This document shows positions 1 through 8,983 of a stretch of 64,000 bases of DNA, in pieces. Location: positions 1,501,570-1,565,569 of the forward strand of contig OY282565.1 of the NCBI GenBank assembly GCA_958296445.1. Direction: 5' to 3'. Under the pieces are notes generated by a model. It saw only the letters and a list, made by a program, of their open reading frames with translations, was not told the DNA's origin and ran no database searches. This stretch comes from an uncultured Dehalococcoidia bacterium. Lineage in GTDB: Bacteria > Chloroflexota > Dehalococcoidia > Lucifugimonadales > UBA3495. The number at the start of each line of letters is the position of its first letter. The stretch's first letter is position 1. A program made the position numbers and the translations under genes.

Positions 1-177
1 AGTTATTTGCGGGCCACGCGCATTGCGGCCCGGTGCGGGCAAGGCATGGGGCTGCTGATGATAGTGGGCGGCGTCGTGTTCGCGCTGCGGGGCAGCCTGG
101 TGGACGGCGTGTGGGCGGCGATTATCGGGGCTTTCCTGCTGTCGGTCGCCACTAGCAGCTATCCTAAGCAGTCGTAG
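1..177 (+). CDS. C-terminal end of an M50 site-2-protease-like membrane metalloprotease (partial)
   Basis: The gene enters from the left edge and ends at TAG 175-177, so only the last 58 residues are visible. They read as a short basic stretch (ATRIAARCGQG), one hydrophobic segment, a GG turn and a second hydrophobic segment ending in SSYPKQS. This pattern of A-T-R-x-A, G-Q and a terminal Sx(S)Y is what I know from the end of the membrane domain of M50 proteases, often of the CBS-domain type. The zinc site (HExxH, DG) would lie outside the window, so the assignment rests on the tail alone and is tentative. Confidence 0.4.
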   Translation, partial: SYLRATRIAARCGQGMGLLMIVGGVVFALRGSLVDGVWAAIIGAFLLSVATSSYPKQS

Positions 178-189
178 CGCGGCCGGGGG

Positions 190-235
190 GTTTTAACGCA
201 GAGGGCGCAGAGTTTGGCGCAGAGGGCGCGGAGAT
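190..235. repeat. AACGCAGAGGGCGCAGAG-type dispersed repeat
   Basis: Short direct repeats of GCAGAGGGCGC(A/G)GAG follow the protease stop codon. The same unit recurs near 3399, 36666, 45106 and 57010, usually at the end of genes. In several copies it is paired with an inverted CTCTGCGTT and could act as a terminator. Here only the forward half is clear. Confidence 0.6.
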
Positions 236-327
236 TATTTTGGCGCACTCCGGGTTAAAAGCTGTGCTAGAATAGGGGTGGAATCTACAATAAACGGCCG
301 GGGTAAGCGGCTGGCGGTAGAAGAAGA

Positions 328-1533
328 ATGGCGCAGAACCGGGACACGGGCGGCATCGTTTATATGGATCACGCAGGCACTACTCCGCTGGCGGCGGAAG
401 TGCTGCGAGCGATGACGCCGTATTTCACCGAGCTTTTTGGCAATCCATCCAGCATCCACGCTGTGGGGCAGGAGGCGCGGTACGCTCTGGACGAGGCTCG
501 CGAGCGGGTGGCGCGAGTGCTTAACTGCCGTCCGCGCGAGGTGGTGTTCACCGGGGGCGGCACCGAGTCGGACAACGCCGCTATCGTTGGCGTCGCAAGC
601 GCTTTGCAGGAAACCGGCAACCACATTATCACTTCCAGCGTGGAGCATCACGCTGTCCTGCACACGTGCCAGCACTTGGAGTCGCAAGGCTACGAGGCCA
701 CTTATGTGCCGGTGGATTCCGACGGGATAGTTCAGCCGGAGGCGGTGTACCGGGCGATTACCGGGCGGACGACGCTGGTGTCGGTGATGTACGCCAACAA
801 CGAGATTGGGGTCATCAACCCGTTGCCGGAAATCGCGGCGGCGGTGAAGCAGCGGGCCGCCGAGCTGTCCCGCACTATTCTGTTGCATACCGACGCGGTG
901 CAGGCGGCGGGATACTTGGATCTGGACGTGAAAAAGCTGGGCGTGGATTTGCTCAGTCTTTCCGGTCACAAGTTCCACGGCCCCAAGGGAACCGGGGTGT
1001 TGTATATCCGCCGCGGCGCGGCTTTCCTGCCCTTTATCTTGGGCGGCGGGCAGGAACGGGAACGGCGGTCGGGCACGGAAAACATCCCCGGCATCGTTGG
1101 GCTGTCGGTTGCGCTGGAGGCGGCCAACGCGCGGCGGGAGGAAAACGGCCGGCACTGCGCGGCGTTGCGCGACCGCATCGTTGAGCAGGTGCTGGAGCGG
1201 GTGCCGGGCTGCCGTCTGAACGGCCATCCTACGCAGCGGCTGCCCAACAACGCCAACTTTTCCTTTTCGGGGATAGAAGGGGAACCGATACTGCTGGGGC
1301 TGGATATGGCCGGCATCGCGGCGTCCAGCGGGAGCGCGTGCAGTTCCGGCTCTCTGGAACCATCTCATGTTCTGCTGGCTTTGGGGCAGTCGGCGGAAGT
1401 GGCGCGGGGTAGCCTGCGCCTTACCCTGGGCAAGGACAACACTGAAGAACAAGTGGATTATCTGCTGGAAGTGCTGCCCGACCTCGTTGAGCGTCTGCGG
1501 AAACTGCCCAGCCTGACCACTGCCCGGCCTTGA
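328..1533 (+). CDS. cysteine desulfurase, NifS/IscS family
   Basis: PLP-dependent enzyme that takes sulfur from L-cysteine, forming an enzyme persulfide used for Fe-S cluster, tRNA thiolation or cofactor synthesis. The 401-residue protein has the family's usual length. It shows the N-terminal [15 protein letters not shown] and the SSVEHHAV His motif, [10 protein letters not shown] with the Schiff-base lysine (K215), and the loop [10 protein letters not shown] with the catalytic cysteine (C338). I take ATG 328 with GAAGAAGA just upstream; ATG 364, directly before the conserved DHAGTTP, is an alternative. It overlaps the next gene by three bases, so the two may be cotranscribed. Because this genome carries selC, a role in supplying selenium cannot be excluded, but nothing in the sequence singles it out from ordinary desulfurases. 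Confidence 0.95.
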   Translation: MAQNRDTGGIVYMDHAGTTPLAAEVLRAMTPYFTELFGNPSSIHAVGQEARYALDEARERVARVLNCRPREVVFTGGGTESDNAAIVGVASALQETGNHIITSSVEHHAVLHTCQHLESQGYEATYVPVDSDGIVQPEAVYRAITGRTTLVSVMYANNEIGVINPLPEIAAAVKQRAAELSRTILLHTDAVQAAGYLDLDVKKLGVDLLSLSGHKFHGPKGTGVLYIRRGAAFLPFILGGGQERERRSGTENIPGIVGLSVALEAANARREENGRHCAALRDRIVEQVLERVPGCRLNGHPTQRLPNNANFSFSGIEGEPILLGLDMAGIAASSGSACSSGSLEPSHVLLALGQSAEVARGSLRLTLGKDNTEEQVDYLLEVLPDLVERLRKLPSLTTARP

Positions 1534-2384
1534 TTTTCGCAAGCAGGGAAAGGGGCGGTAATACTGCCCGCGTAGGGGCTTTGCCGTTGTTGGCCGTGTT
1601 GTTGCTGGCTATGACGTTGCTGGCTTGTTCGTCGGAGCCGTCCACTTTCGGCCAGTATTATCAGGGGCGGACGCTGCACGTCAGCGTGGTCGGCCTGGAG
1701 CGTATGCCGGAGCTTCGCTACGCTACGATAGACCCCAACGGCGTAATCCGGCGCTGGAGTCTTTCGCCCTCGGCGCCGGGAATGGAGCTGGTGATGGCGC
1801 GGCTGAAGGTGGAGAACCATACCGCAGTCAGTGCTTTCGTGAATGTTGACCGCTCCGCCGCCGAGCTGCGCGACTTTTCCAACGCTACTTACCGGCCGCT
1901 GATGGTCGCCGAGACGGCCTGGCAGGATTTTCGCGGGGAACCGGAGGCGCTGGTGCGGGTTGATTTGGGACAGTGTTTCGACGGCAACCGCGCCTTGATT
2001 GACCCGGGAACATCGGTTCAGTGGCGGAGCGAGGGCGAGGCGGATCAGTACGTGGCTTTCGAGGATGGGGCGGTCGGCGTGGGGACGGACGGGCGGGGCG
2101 AGCTTGCTCCGGGCGCGTCGCTTTCCTATACTTTCAGCCAGTCGGGAACCTATCCATACGTCTGCGGCGGCGCGGAAACCGCCGAGTGGCCCGCCGAGGT
2201 TCGGGTGATGTCCGGCGACGGGCAGGGCGATGTGGCGGAACGCTCGGTGCTGTTCTTGGAAGGCTCTTTTGAGTTGCAAAGGAACCATGGGCTGGACGGG
2301 TATCTGGTCTTTGAGGCCCCGGTGGGGACGGAGTTCCGGGATTTGCGCTGGCGGGCCGCCGACTCCATTACTATTCGCTTCTGA
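1530..2384 (+). CDS. lipoprotein with a DUF4352-like domain and an inserted cupredoxin-like segment
   Basis: A 284-residue exported lipoprotein: a hydrophobic signal segment ends in LLAC, with the lipobox cysteine at residue 33. The start is TTG 1530, overlapping the desulfurase stop. Residues about 45-105 (a beta-rich stretch with [10 protein letters not shown]) and 235-284 ([16 protein letters not shown]) look like the two halves of a DUF4352-type immunoglobulin-like fold. Between them lies a plastocyanin-like stretch: [22 protein letters not shown] and EVRVM. The usual type-1 copper ligands are not complete: I see the cysteine but not the two histidines. The segment may therefore keep the fold without the metal. 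Function unknown; probably cell-surface binding. Confidence 0.75.
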   Translation: MIFASRERGGNTARVGALPLLAVLLLAMTLLACSSEPSTFGQYYQGRTLHVSVVGLERMPELRYATIDPNGVIRRWSLSPSAPGMELVMARLKVENHTAVSAFVNVDRSAAELRDFSNATYRPLMVAETAWQDFRGEPEALVRVDLGQCFDGNRALIDPGTSVQWRSEGEADQYVAFEDGAVGVGTDGRGELAPGASLSYTFSQSGTYPYVCGGAETAEWPAEVRVMSGDGQGDVAERSVLFLEGSFELQRNHGLDGYLVFEAPVGTEFRDLRWRAADSITIRF

Positions 2385-2725
2385 TTTCGGGCCGTTTTTG
2401 ATTTCGGGCCGTTTTTGATTTCGGGGTTTTCTCCGCACACTAACCGGGGGAATTGCGAAATTCCCCTTGGTTGTCCTGAGCGCCCCCTTTGTCACCCTGA
2501 GCGAAGGGAAGGGTCTCACTGGCCAAGGCGGGATTCTTCGCTTTGCTCAGAATGACAGGGCATTGCTCAGAGTGACAGAAATTTGCTCAGATGCCACCCT
2601 GAGCGGAGGGAAGGGTCTCACTGGCCAAGGCGAGATTCTTCGCTTTGCTCAGAATGACAGGACTTTGCTCAGAGTGACAGGCATTTCTTCAGAGTGGCGA
2701 CAGCGTCGGAATGACAGGGGATTGC
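2383..2725. repeat. tandem TTGATTTCGGGCCGTTT repeat followed by FAQND-type dispersed repeats
   Basis: Directly after the lipoprotein stop, a 17-base unit (TGATTTCGGGCCGTTTT) is repeated in tandem up to about 2420. Then come two copies of the dispersed element that begins CCTGAGCGAAGGGAAGGGTCT and ends GATTCTTCGCTTTGCTCAGAATGACAG. The element recurs throughout the window only between genes and contains no convincing gene. Its CTGAGC...GCTCAG halves are complementary, so each copy can fold. Confidence 0.85.
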
Positions 2726-3400
2726 TCAGGGGGAGTTTGGGCGCGAGGGTTTTGGTTGTTGCAGCGATTGGCCGGGTTGGTGGTTTTTGGGGGGGAGCGG
2801 CGGCAGGGGGCGGTTGAGCCGCCGAAGGTGTGGCGTCGGCTGTTTCATATCTGCGCCGGTTCGACTATACCCGTTGCCGGGATTTTTGCGCCGGAACGGG
2901 ATTTCCTGATTGTGCTGGGGGTTCTGGCCGTAGGGGGGCTGCTGCTGGACTTGGCCCGATTTGGGGTTGGGCCGCTCAACCGGGTTTATCTGCGCTGGAT
3001 GGCGCCGATACTGAAAAGCGATGAGGCGTCGCATATCACCGGCGCGACCTATATGCTGATGGCCGCGGCACTGATTTTCTGGCTTTACGGCAAGAATGTG
3101 GGGGTTCCGGTGATGTTTTTTCTGTCGCTGGGCGACCCGGCGGCGGCGATTGTGGGGCAGCGGATGCGGGGGCCGCGACTGCTGGGGAAGTCGCCCGGCG
3201 GGACGGCGGCTTTTATTGCTGTGGGGTGCGCCGCAGCGGGTGTGCTGGTTGCCGCGGGGGCCGTCGAATACCATTGGGCGCTGTGGGTTGGGGCCGCCAT
3301 CGCCGCTTTGGTGGAGCTGGCCGGGATTCCGCCGGATGATAACCTTACCATTCCCTTGATTGCGGGGACGGCGATGTGGGCGATGATGACGGTTTTTTAA
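2711..3400 (+). CDS. polyprenol/diacylglycerol kinase-like or CTP:phosphatidate family integral membrane protein
   Basis: About 200 residues of multi-pass membrane protein of the SEC59/DGK1/SdpC-like superfamily, whose members use CTP to phosphorylate lipid alcohols. Motifs in order: WRRLFHICAG, a run of hydrophobic helices, ITGATYML, FLSLGDPAAAIVGQR, LLGKSPGGTAAF, and VELAGIPPDDNLTIPLIAG near the C-terminus. The GDPAAA and GKS-GT motifs define the family. The start is uncertain: ATG 2711 lies inside a dispersed repeat, so translation more likely begins at one of the GTG/TTG codons between about 2756 and 2831, closer to the conserved WRRLFH. It converges on the M20 hydrolase genes with a hairpin between them. 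Substrate cannot be read from the sequence. Confidence 0.8.
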   Translation: MTGDCSGGVWARGFWLLQRLAGLVVFGGERRQGAVEPPKVWRRLFHICAGSTIPVAGIFAPERDFLIVLGVLAVGGLLLDLARFGVGPLNRVYLRWMAPILKSDEASHITGATYMLMAAALIFWLYGKNVGVPVMFFLSLGDPAAAIVGQRMRGPRLLGKSPGGTAAFIAVGCAAAGVLVAAGAVEYHWALWVGAAIAALVELAGIPPDDNLTIPLIAGTAMWAMMTVF

Positions 3401-3443
3401 CGCAGAGGGCGCGGATGACGGGGGGTTGTGCGCTCTCTGCGTT
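3399..3443. terminator. convergent terminator-like hairpin made of the AACGCAGAG repeat
   Basis: AACGCAGAG at 3399-3407 is matched by its exact complement CTCTGCGTT at 3435-3443. The hairpin lies between two convergent genes, with T and A runs outside the stem (TTTTTT before, GAAAATT after), so it could stop transcription from both sides. Confidence 0.6.
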
Positions 3444-3452
3444 GAAAATTCT

Positions 3453-4817
3453 CTAATGGGCGGCGCCGTCGAAACGGATGGACTCGGCCCGCTCGCGCTG
3501 GAACCGGAGGTAGGCGGAGCGGGACATTGCGGCTTTGTGGGCCGATTTTACTTCCTTGGCCTGTTTGGCGCCGTCGGCCAGCAGGTCTATTACTACCATT
3601 GCCATAATTTTGGCCGGGTTGATAACCGCCGTTTCGTAGTCGTTGATGACGTAGCTCTTGCTGTGGCCGGGGCCGGTGGCGCCGCCGGTGTAGGGATGGA
3701 TGGCGGGGAGCAGGTGGGAGAGGTCGCCCATATCGGTGGAGCCGCCCCGGTTGCGTCCGGCGGGCATTACCATGGTGCCTTTTTCGCCGACCACTTCGAT
3801 GGCGTTGTTGCGGAACAGTTCTTGGAGGCGGTTGTCGTTTCGCATAGGCAGGTAGCCGGGGATGGTGGTGATTTCGACTTCCGCTCCGACGGCTAATGCG
3901 CCCGACTTGAAGCAGCGGTCTACTGCCTGGGAGTTCTTGACCACTACCTGGGGGGTGGCTGAGCGAACCCGCCACTCTAGGCGCACGTCGGCGGGGACGG
4001 CGTTCACGGCTTCGCCGCCTTTGGTCATAATGCCGTGAATCCGCACGGTGTCCTCGGCGCGGTGGGTTTCGCGGGTGGAGTTGATGGCCTGCAAGGCGAA
4101 GGAGGCGGCGTTGAGGGCGTTTACGCCCCGGTGGGGCGAACTCCCGGCGTGGGCGCCGCGTCCGATGTATCGGACATATTTGACCACGTGGCCGTTGCTG
4201 GTGCCGCCGACGGCGAACTTGCGCTCGCCCATATCGCTGGCGGTGTGGCACATCATAGCGATGTCCACGTCGTCGAACCGGCCTAGGCGGATGAGCTCCT
4301 GCTTGCCGCCCAAGAATTCCAGCTTTTTCTGGGCCCGGAGTTCCAGGCGCTGCTCGACTTCGATGAACTCCTCGGCAGGGACGGCGAAGGGGACAATCTC
4401 ACCGCTCAGGCGTTCCAGCACTTCCGGGGTGAGCAGCCCCATAGTGGCGCCCAGCATCATACCGATCTGGCAGTGGTGGCCGCAGGCGTGGGCGGCGCCG
4501 GTCTGCGGGTCGGCGTGGGGATGCTCGGTGACTACCAGGGAGTCGAGCTCGCCGATGAGGGCCACGCGCGGGCCGCCGTTTCTGTCGGGCGCGGGGGCGC
4601 CGCCGGGGATGCGCCCCTTGAGGCCGGTGAGGGCCAAGCCGCTTTCGTGGGGAATCCGCAGCTCGTTAAATTTTTGGGCCACCAGCCCGGCCGTGCGGTA
4701 CTCGCGGAAGCCGGCTTCGGGGTGGGAAAGCACCTGCTGGGCGATGCCGACGATTTCTTTTTTCCGCTTTTCGATGGTTTCGCAGGCTCGCCGTTTCAGC
4801 TCTTGAACAGTCAACAT
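3453..4817 (-). CDS. M20-family amidohydrolase (AbgB/peptidase D-like), paralogue 2
   Basis: A 454-residue cytoplasmic zinc hydrolase that would cleave an amide or dipeptide-like substrate. Metal-site motifs are present: GELDSLVV, HACGHHCQIG (with the ligating and catalytic His region), PAEEFIEVE and, near the C-terminus, a GGSTDMGD-HLLPAIHPY block. The dimerisation domain is inserted around residues 210-330 (GRGAHAGSSPHRGVNALNAA). It follows a paralogue with only two bases between the upstream TAG and this ATG, so the pair is cotranscribed. In AbgA/AbgB two such proteins form one heteromeric enzyme, and this tandem pair could do the same; that is inference. Substrate unknown. Confidence 0.9.
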   Translation of the reverse strand: MLTVQELKRRACETIEKRKKEIVGIAQQVLSHPEAGFREYRTAGLVAQKFNELRIPHESGLALTGLKGRIPGGAPAPDRNGGPRVALIGELDSLVVTEHPHADPQTGAAHACGHHCQIGMMLGATMGLLTPEVLERLSGEIVPFAVPAEEFIEVEQRLELRAQKKLEFLGGKQELIRLGRFDDVDIAMMCHTASDMGERKFAVGGTSNGHVVKYVRYIGRGAHAGSSPHRGVNALNAASFALQAINSTRETHRAEDTVRIHGIMTKGGEAVNAVPADVRLEWRVRSATPQVVVKNSQAVDRCFKSGALAVGAEVEITTIPGYLPMRNDNRLQELFRNNAIEVVGEKGTMVMPAGRNRGGSTDMGDLSHLLPAIHPYTGGATGPGHSKSYVINDYETAVINPAKIMAMVVIDLLADGAKQAKEVKSAHKAAMSRSAYLRFQRERAESIRFDGAAH

Positions 4818-4819
4818 AA

Positions 4820-6172
4820 CTAAGCGCTCTTGAAGGTTTCTTCCTTGGCTAGGCTCCGCATAAACTTGAGGTATTCGGCGCGGGTCATCTCCGGCCGGTG
4901 TCGGGAAATGATGCCGGCGCCCACTTCTGCGCCGTCAGCCAGCAGGTCTATGGCTGTGGCGGCTAGGGATTTGGCCGCGGTGACCACGGCCAGGGCGTAG
5001 TCTTGCACCACGTAGTCCGCGCCGTGGCCGATGCCGGTGGCGCCGCCTACGTAGGGGTGGATGGCGGGCATCAGGTGGCTGATGTCGCCCATATCGGTGG
5101 AGCCGCCCCGGTGCCGGACGTAGCCGACGTTTTCCTCGCCGACCAGTTGCATTGCGTTGGCCTTGAACACGTCGGACATTGCCCCGTTCTGGCGCAGGGG
5201 CAGATAGCCGGGGATGGTCTGAATCATTACTTCGCCGCCCACGGCCATAGCCCCGGCCTTGAGGGCGCGGTCAACTTTGGCGTTGGCGTCCATTATGGCC
5301 TCGAGGGTGCGGCCGCGGACGAAGGTTTCCATCCGCACGTCGGCCGGCACGGCGCTCACGGCCTCGCCGCCTTTGGTGATGATGGGATGCACGCGGATGC
5401 TGTCCTCGTCGCGGAAGGTTTCGCGGTTGTAATGGATGGCGCTAAGGGCCATAGAAGCGGCGTTGAGGGCGTTGATGCCGAGGTGGGGGGCGCCGCCGGC
5501 GTGGGCGCCGCGCCCGATGAACTGTATCTTTTTTGCTAGGGTGCCGTTGTTGGCTTCGCTGATGCACAACTGTTTTTCATCGGGGTTGGAGGTGGTGTGC
5601 AGCATCATAGCAAGGTCGACGTCGTCGAACTCGCCCAGCCGCACCAACTCCGGCTTGCCGCCCAAGAATTCCAGCTTGCCTTGGCGCCGCAGGGAATCGC
5701 GGTATTCAATTTCGATGTATTCTTCGGCGGGAACGGCCATAAAAGCCAGCCGTCCGCTGAGGGACTCCAGCACGTCGGGTTGCATCAGGGCCATAGCCGC
5801 GCCCATTATCATACCGATCTGGCAGTGGTGGCCGCAGGCGTGGGCGGCGCCGGTGTCGGCGTCGGCGTGGGGATGCTCGTTGACGATGAGCGAGTCCAGC
5901 TCGCCAATGACGGCCAAGGCCGGGCCGGGGCTGCCGCCTACTAGGTCGGCGCGAACTCCGGTGAGGGCCAGGCCGACGCGGGCGGGCATTCCCATTTCGG
6001 CGAACTTGCCGGCCACCAGCCGGGCGGTTTTGGTTTCCCGGAATCCCGGTTCCGGGTTTTCCAGAATCGTCCTGGACAGGCTGACCAGCTCATCGGCTCT
6101 GGAGTCGATGACGTCGGCTGCCCTGCGTTTCAGTTCTTCCTTTGACGGCCTGGCGGCCCCGGCTGAAGACAT
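4820..6172 (-). CDS. M20-family amidohydrolase (AbgB/peptidase D-like), paralogue 1
   Basis: First gene of the two-gene operon; 450 residues and closely similar to its downstream neighbour along the whole length. It has GELDSLIVNEHPHAD, AHACGHHCQIGMI, the metal-ligand region AVPAEEYIEIEY, the lid/dimerisation motif GRGAHAGGAPHLGINALNAA and the C-terminal RGGSTDMGDISHLMPAIHPY. A GAGGTAG sequence lies just before ATG 6172. The stretch of differences (residues about 175-200 and 290-340) may set different substrate preference or may mark two subunits of one complex. No signal peptide, so it acts in the cytoplasm. Confidence 0.9.
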   Translation of the reverse strand: MSSAGAARPSKEELKRRAADVIDSRADELVSLSRTILENPEPGFRETKTARLVAGKFAEMGMPARVGLALTGVRADLVGGSPGPALAVIGELDSLIVNEHPHADADTGAAHACGHHCQIGMIMGAAMALMQPDVLESLSGRLAFMAVPAEEYIEIEYRDSLRRQGKLEFLGGKPELVRLGEFDDVDLAMMLHTTSNPDEKQLCISEANNGTLAKKIQFIGRGAHAGGAPHLGINALNAASMALSAIHYNRETFRDEDSIRVHPIITKGGEAVSAVPADVRMETFVRGRTLEAIMDANAKVDRALKAGAMAVGGEVMIQTIPGYLPLRQNGAMSDVFKANAMQLVGEENVGYVRHRGGSTDMGDISHLMPAIHPYVGGATGIGHGADYVVQDYALAVVTAAKSLAATAIDLLADGAEVGAGIISRHRPEMTRAEYLKFMRSLAKEETFKSA

Positions 6173-6184
6173 CGAAGCTACCTC

Positions 6185-6600
6185 TTAATCAGATATGGGG
6201 TTTGGGATACCAGGGGGCGGTGTACTGACCGGATGTTTCTTGCGCCCAAAATTTTTGTGATTGTAGCACGTAGTTCCGCCCGGCGTACCATACCTATGGG
6301 GCGGCGGGGTCTTTCTGCTTTGGGGGTGGTTGTCTGAATCAGGATTTTCAGGATTTGGGGATTTTCGGGATTGCTCCAGGCTAAACGAAGGGTCTTGTCG
6401 GTGTGGGGTGAGATTCTTCGCTGCGCTCAGAATGACAGGCGTTTGCTGGGAATGACAGACGGGGGCGGCGTGATGGGTATGCAAGCGCAGGGTCTCATCG
6501 GCATGGGGTGAGATTCTTCGCTGCGCTCGGAATGACAGGTATTTGCTCGGAATGACAGGCGTTTGTTCGGAATGACAGGCGGGGGCGGTGTGGTGGGGAT
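6185..6600. repeat. intergenic block of dispersed repeats
   Basis: About 400 bases without a gene between divergent genes. It holds the TTGTCTGAATCAGGATTTTCAG unit (near 6330-6355) and several FAQND-type elements (6385-6575), each ending in TTCGCTGCGCTC(A/G)GAATGACAGG. Apart from the promoter for the next gene I see no other signal. Confidence 0.8.
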
Positions 6601-6606
6601 AGGGTG

Positions 6607-6612
6607 TATAAT
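6607..6612 (+). promoter_or_regulatory. TATAAT -10 element placed for leaderless transcription
   Basis: A perfect TATAAT ends eight bases before ATG 6621. With the usual 6-8 base spacing the transcript would begin at or next to the start codon, and no ribosome binding site is visible, so the kinase mRNA is probably leaderless. No clear -35 is present. Confidence 0.55.
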
Positions 6613-6620
6613 CGGCCATT

Positions 6621-7778
6621 ATGAAGATAGTTATTGCTCCGCAAGGATTCAAGGCTGGTATTTCGGGGCTGGAGGCGGCGCAGGCTATTGCGCGGGGCGT
6701 TTCCGCGGCTGTTCCGGGGGCAGAGACGGTGCTGGCGCCGGTGGCGGACGGGGGCGACGGGACGCTGAACGCTTTGGTGGATGCGACGGGCGGACGGGTT
6801 TTTACCAGCAGCGTGACCGGGCCGCTGGGTCAGCCGCTGGAGGCCCGCTGGGGCGTTATGGGCGACGGGCGGACGGCGGTTATCGAGATGGCCCTGGCTT
6901 CCGGGCTGGCCTTGGTGCCGCAGCGCCGCCGCAACCCCCGAATCACTACCACCGCCGGAACCGGCGAGATAATGAAAGAGGCTCTGGAGCGGGGCTATAC
7001 CCGTATCGTTGTCGGTTTGGGAGGCAGCGCCACCAACGACGGCGGAACGGGGTTCGCGGCGGCTCTGGGTGTGCGGTTCCTGGATTCGGGGGGGCGTCCG
7101 TTGCCGCCGGGCGGCAGCGCACTGGCCCGCCTTGACCGCATTGAACATTCCGGCCTGCATCCGGGGCTGGCGGGGGCGACGGTCATCGCCGCCACCGACG
7201 TCACTAATCCGCTGTGCGGGCCCAATGGCGCGTCTGCCGTGTTCGGGCCGCAGAAGGGCGCGAGTCAGGAAATGGTGCAGGAGCTGGACGCCGCGCTGGG
7301 CAACTACGCCCGCGTGGTGGCCCGGGACTTGGGGCGCGAGGTTTCGGAGCAGCCCGGCGCGGGCGCGGCCGGGGGGCTGGGGGCGGGACTGATGGCCTTC
7401 GCGGGGGCGACGCTACAGTCGGGCATAGATATGGTTTGCGAAGTGCTGAACTTCGACGCCCTGTTGCAGGACGCCGACTTGGTAATCACGGGAGAGGGAC
7501 GGGCCGACCGTTCTACTATCTTTAACAAGGCGCCCGCTGGCGTGGCCCGCCGCGCTCAAGCCCATGGCGTCCCTACCGTGCTGCTGGCCGGGAGTCTGGG
7601 GCCGGGCTACGAAGAACTGTATGATCACTCTCTGGCCGCGGTGGCCTGTATCGGCGACCGCCCTATGAGCTTTGAGCTGTCGCTGTCCCGCAGCGCCGAA
7701 CTGCTGGAAAGCGCCGCTGAACGGACTATGCGCTTTATCCTTACCGGCACTAGGATGGCCGGGCGGCGCGGCGCGTAG
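6621..7778 (+). CDS. glxK: glycerate 2-kinase (GlxK/GarK family)
   Basis: Phosphorylates D-glycerate with ATP to 2-phosphoglycerate, feeding photorespiratory-type or glyoxylate-derived carbon into glycolysis. The 385-residue length is that of the family. Diagnostic motifs: MKIVIAPQGFKAGISGLEAA at the start, PVADGGDGT, the GLGGSATNDGG-G-AAALG glycine-rich loop near residue 135, LCGPNGASAVFGPQKGA, and a C-terminal DLVITGEGRADRST. A hydrolase pair lies divergently upstream and a Uma2 gene follows 53 bases downstream; neither clarifies its pathway. The position of the -10 element suggests a leaderless message. Confidence 0.93.
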   Translation: MKIVIAPQGFKAGISGLEAAQAIARGVSAAVPGAETVLAPVADGGDGTLNALVDATGGRVFTSSVTGPLGQPLEARWGVMGDGRTAVIEMALASGLALVPQRRRNPRITTTAGTGEIMKEALERGYTRIVVGLGGSATNDGGTGFAAALGVRFLDSGGRPLPPGGSALARLDRIEHSGLHPGLAGATVIAATDVTNPLCGPNGASAVFGPQKGASQEMVQELDAALGNYARVVARDLGREVSEQPGAGAAGGLGAGLMAFAGATLQSGIDMVCEVLNFDALLQDADLVITGEGRADRSTIFNKAPAGVARRAQAHGVPTVLLAGSLGPGYEELYDHSLAAVACIGDRPMSFELSLSRSAELLESAAERTMRFILTGTRMAGRRGA

Positions 7779-7831
7779 AACCTCTTTGGCCGGATTATCG
7801 GAAAAAACAGACGCCGCTGGCGAGGGTTACT

Positions 7832-8563
7832 ATGTCCACGAGCTCCAAATTTCGTGTCTGGGCGGAAAAGTACGCGCATATCAAGCCGTTGCCGGACCCG
7901 CCCAAGGAACCGGACGCTATGCAGCAACTACCCGACATAATCCGGGCGGTTTCGATACTGCGTGACTTTTTGAGCAGCCAGCCCGATGTGCTGGTCAGCG
8001 GCGAAGGGTATCTATGTTTTGAGTACCGGCAGGGTTATGCCCGGCTGGTTCCCGACTGCCTAGTGTCCTTTGGGGTGGATCCCGATGCTATCGAAATGCG
8101 CAATGGATATGTGATTAACGAGGTGGGCAAGCCGCCGGAATTCGTGCTGGAGGTGGCGTCGTCCAGCACCGGGGAGCGGGATGTAGAGGTCAAGCGGGGA
8201 ATCTACGCCGATTTCGGGGTGGCGGAATACTGGCGCTTTGACCGCAGCAACGGAGAGTACCACGGGGCGCCGCTGGGGGGCGACTTGCTGGTGGACGGCG
8301 TGTATCAGCCGGTTGAAATGCATACTGCGGACGGGGTGACTTGGGGCCGCAGCCCGGTGCTGGGGCTGGACTTGTGCTGGTATGAGAGGCGGCTGCGCTT
8401 CTATGACCCGGTGGCGCAAGAGTATTTGCTCGAACTGAGCGAATCCAATGCCCGGGTTCGGGCCGAGGCAGAGGCCCGGGCCGGGGCGGAAGCCCGCGCC
8501 GCCGAGGCCGAGGCCGAGGCGCGGCGGCTTCGGGAGGAACTGCGGCGGTTGGGGGCGGAGTAG
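7832..8563 (+). CDS. Uma2 (DUF820) family PD-(D/E)XK nuclease-fold protein with coiled-coil tail
   Basis: 243 residues. The core (about 30-195) is a Uma2 domain, a restriction-endonuclease-like fold abundant in cyanobacteria and Chloroflexota. It keeps the acidic/lysine set: D75 in LVPDCLVSF, E107 in FVLEVASSST and K121 in DVEVKRGIYADFGV, followed by the family signature AEYWRFD. The last 40 residues are an Ala/Glu/Arg-rich helix (repeats of EARAGAEARAAEAEAEA), a predicted coiled coil. The biological role of Uma2 proteins is unsettled; association with mobile or defence regions is common. Here a HEPN/MNT pair lies immediately downstream on the other strand. Confidence 0.88.
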   Translation: MSTSSKFRVWAEKYAHIKPLPDPPKEPDAMQQLPDIIRAVSILRDFLSSQPDVLVSGEGYLCFEYRQGYARLVPDCLVSFGVDPDAIEMRNGYVINEVGKPPEFVLEVASSSTGERDVEVKRGIYADFGVAEYWRFDRSNGEYHGAPLGGDLLVDGVYQPVEMHTADGVTWGRSPVLGLDLCWYERRLRFYDPVAQEYLLELSESNARVRAEAEARAGAEARAAEAEAEARRLREELRRLGAE

Positions 8564-8581
8564 CCGGGCCCGGGCGCGCGG

Positions 8582-8983
8582 TTAGCTGATGCGCTCTTTG
8601 ACGAACTCCAGCACTAGGTTGGACAGGTCTATGGCGCGGTCGGCGTCCACTTCGTCGAATGCCTCGAAGGAGGTTCCGCTGGGCAGGAACTCGGGGTAGC
8701 GGGTGATGTAGTGGTACTTGTCGAGTTGGCGGGCTTCGCTCTTCACGGTGTCGAACATCATATCGAAGAGCTTGGCGTCTTCGCACAAGTCCAGCAGGGA
8801 ATGGCCCCAGACGTCTTCCACCCGCTTGTGGTAGAGGTAAGCCTTGATGGCCTTTTCGGCGGCCTGCTGGCCTTGAAAGCAGGCTAGATTGTGCCTTCCG
8901 TGGTCGCGCAGAAACCGCGCGTCTTCTAGGTCTTGCTGGGCTTGCCGCAGCCAGCGGGCGCCTTCCGACAGGTAATCAGGCAT
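8582..8983 (-). CDS. HEPN domain protein, probable ribonuclease toxin of a HEPN-MNT pair
   Basis: 133 residues, all helical in appearance. It carries the HEPN RNase signature R-x6-H as RVEDVWGH (residues about 64-71), followed by SLLDL as in MNT-partnered HEPN proteins, plus [13 protein letters not shown], the conserved helix before it. HEPN proteins of this type act as RNA-cleaving toxins that a nucleotidyltransferase partner silences. The partner gene lies directly upstream and overlaps by eight bases, so the two are translationally coupled. The RxxxxxxH motif is intact, so activity is plausible. Confidence 0.85.
   Translation of the reverse strand: MPDYLSEGARWLRQAQQDLEDARFLRDHGRHNLACFQGQQAAEKAIKAYLYHKRVEDVWGHSLLDLCEDAKLFDMMFDTVKSEARQLDKYHYITRYPEFLPSGTSFEAFDEVDADRAIDLSNLVLEFVKERIS

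Noticed and set aside
2467..2817. Short frames reading FAQNDR in the repeats
   Set aside because: They recur only because the repeat is copied; the text has no start signals and is intergenic everywhere.
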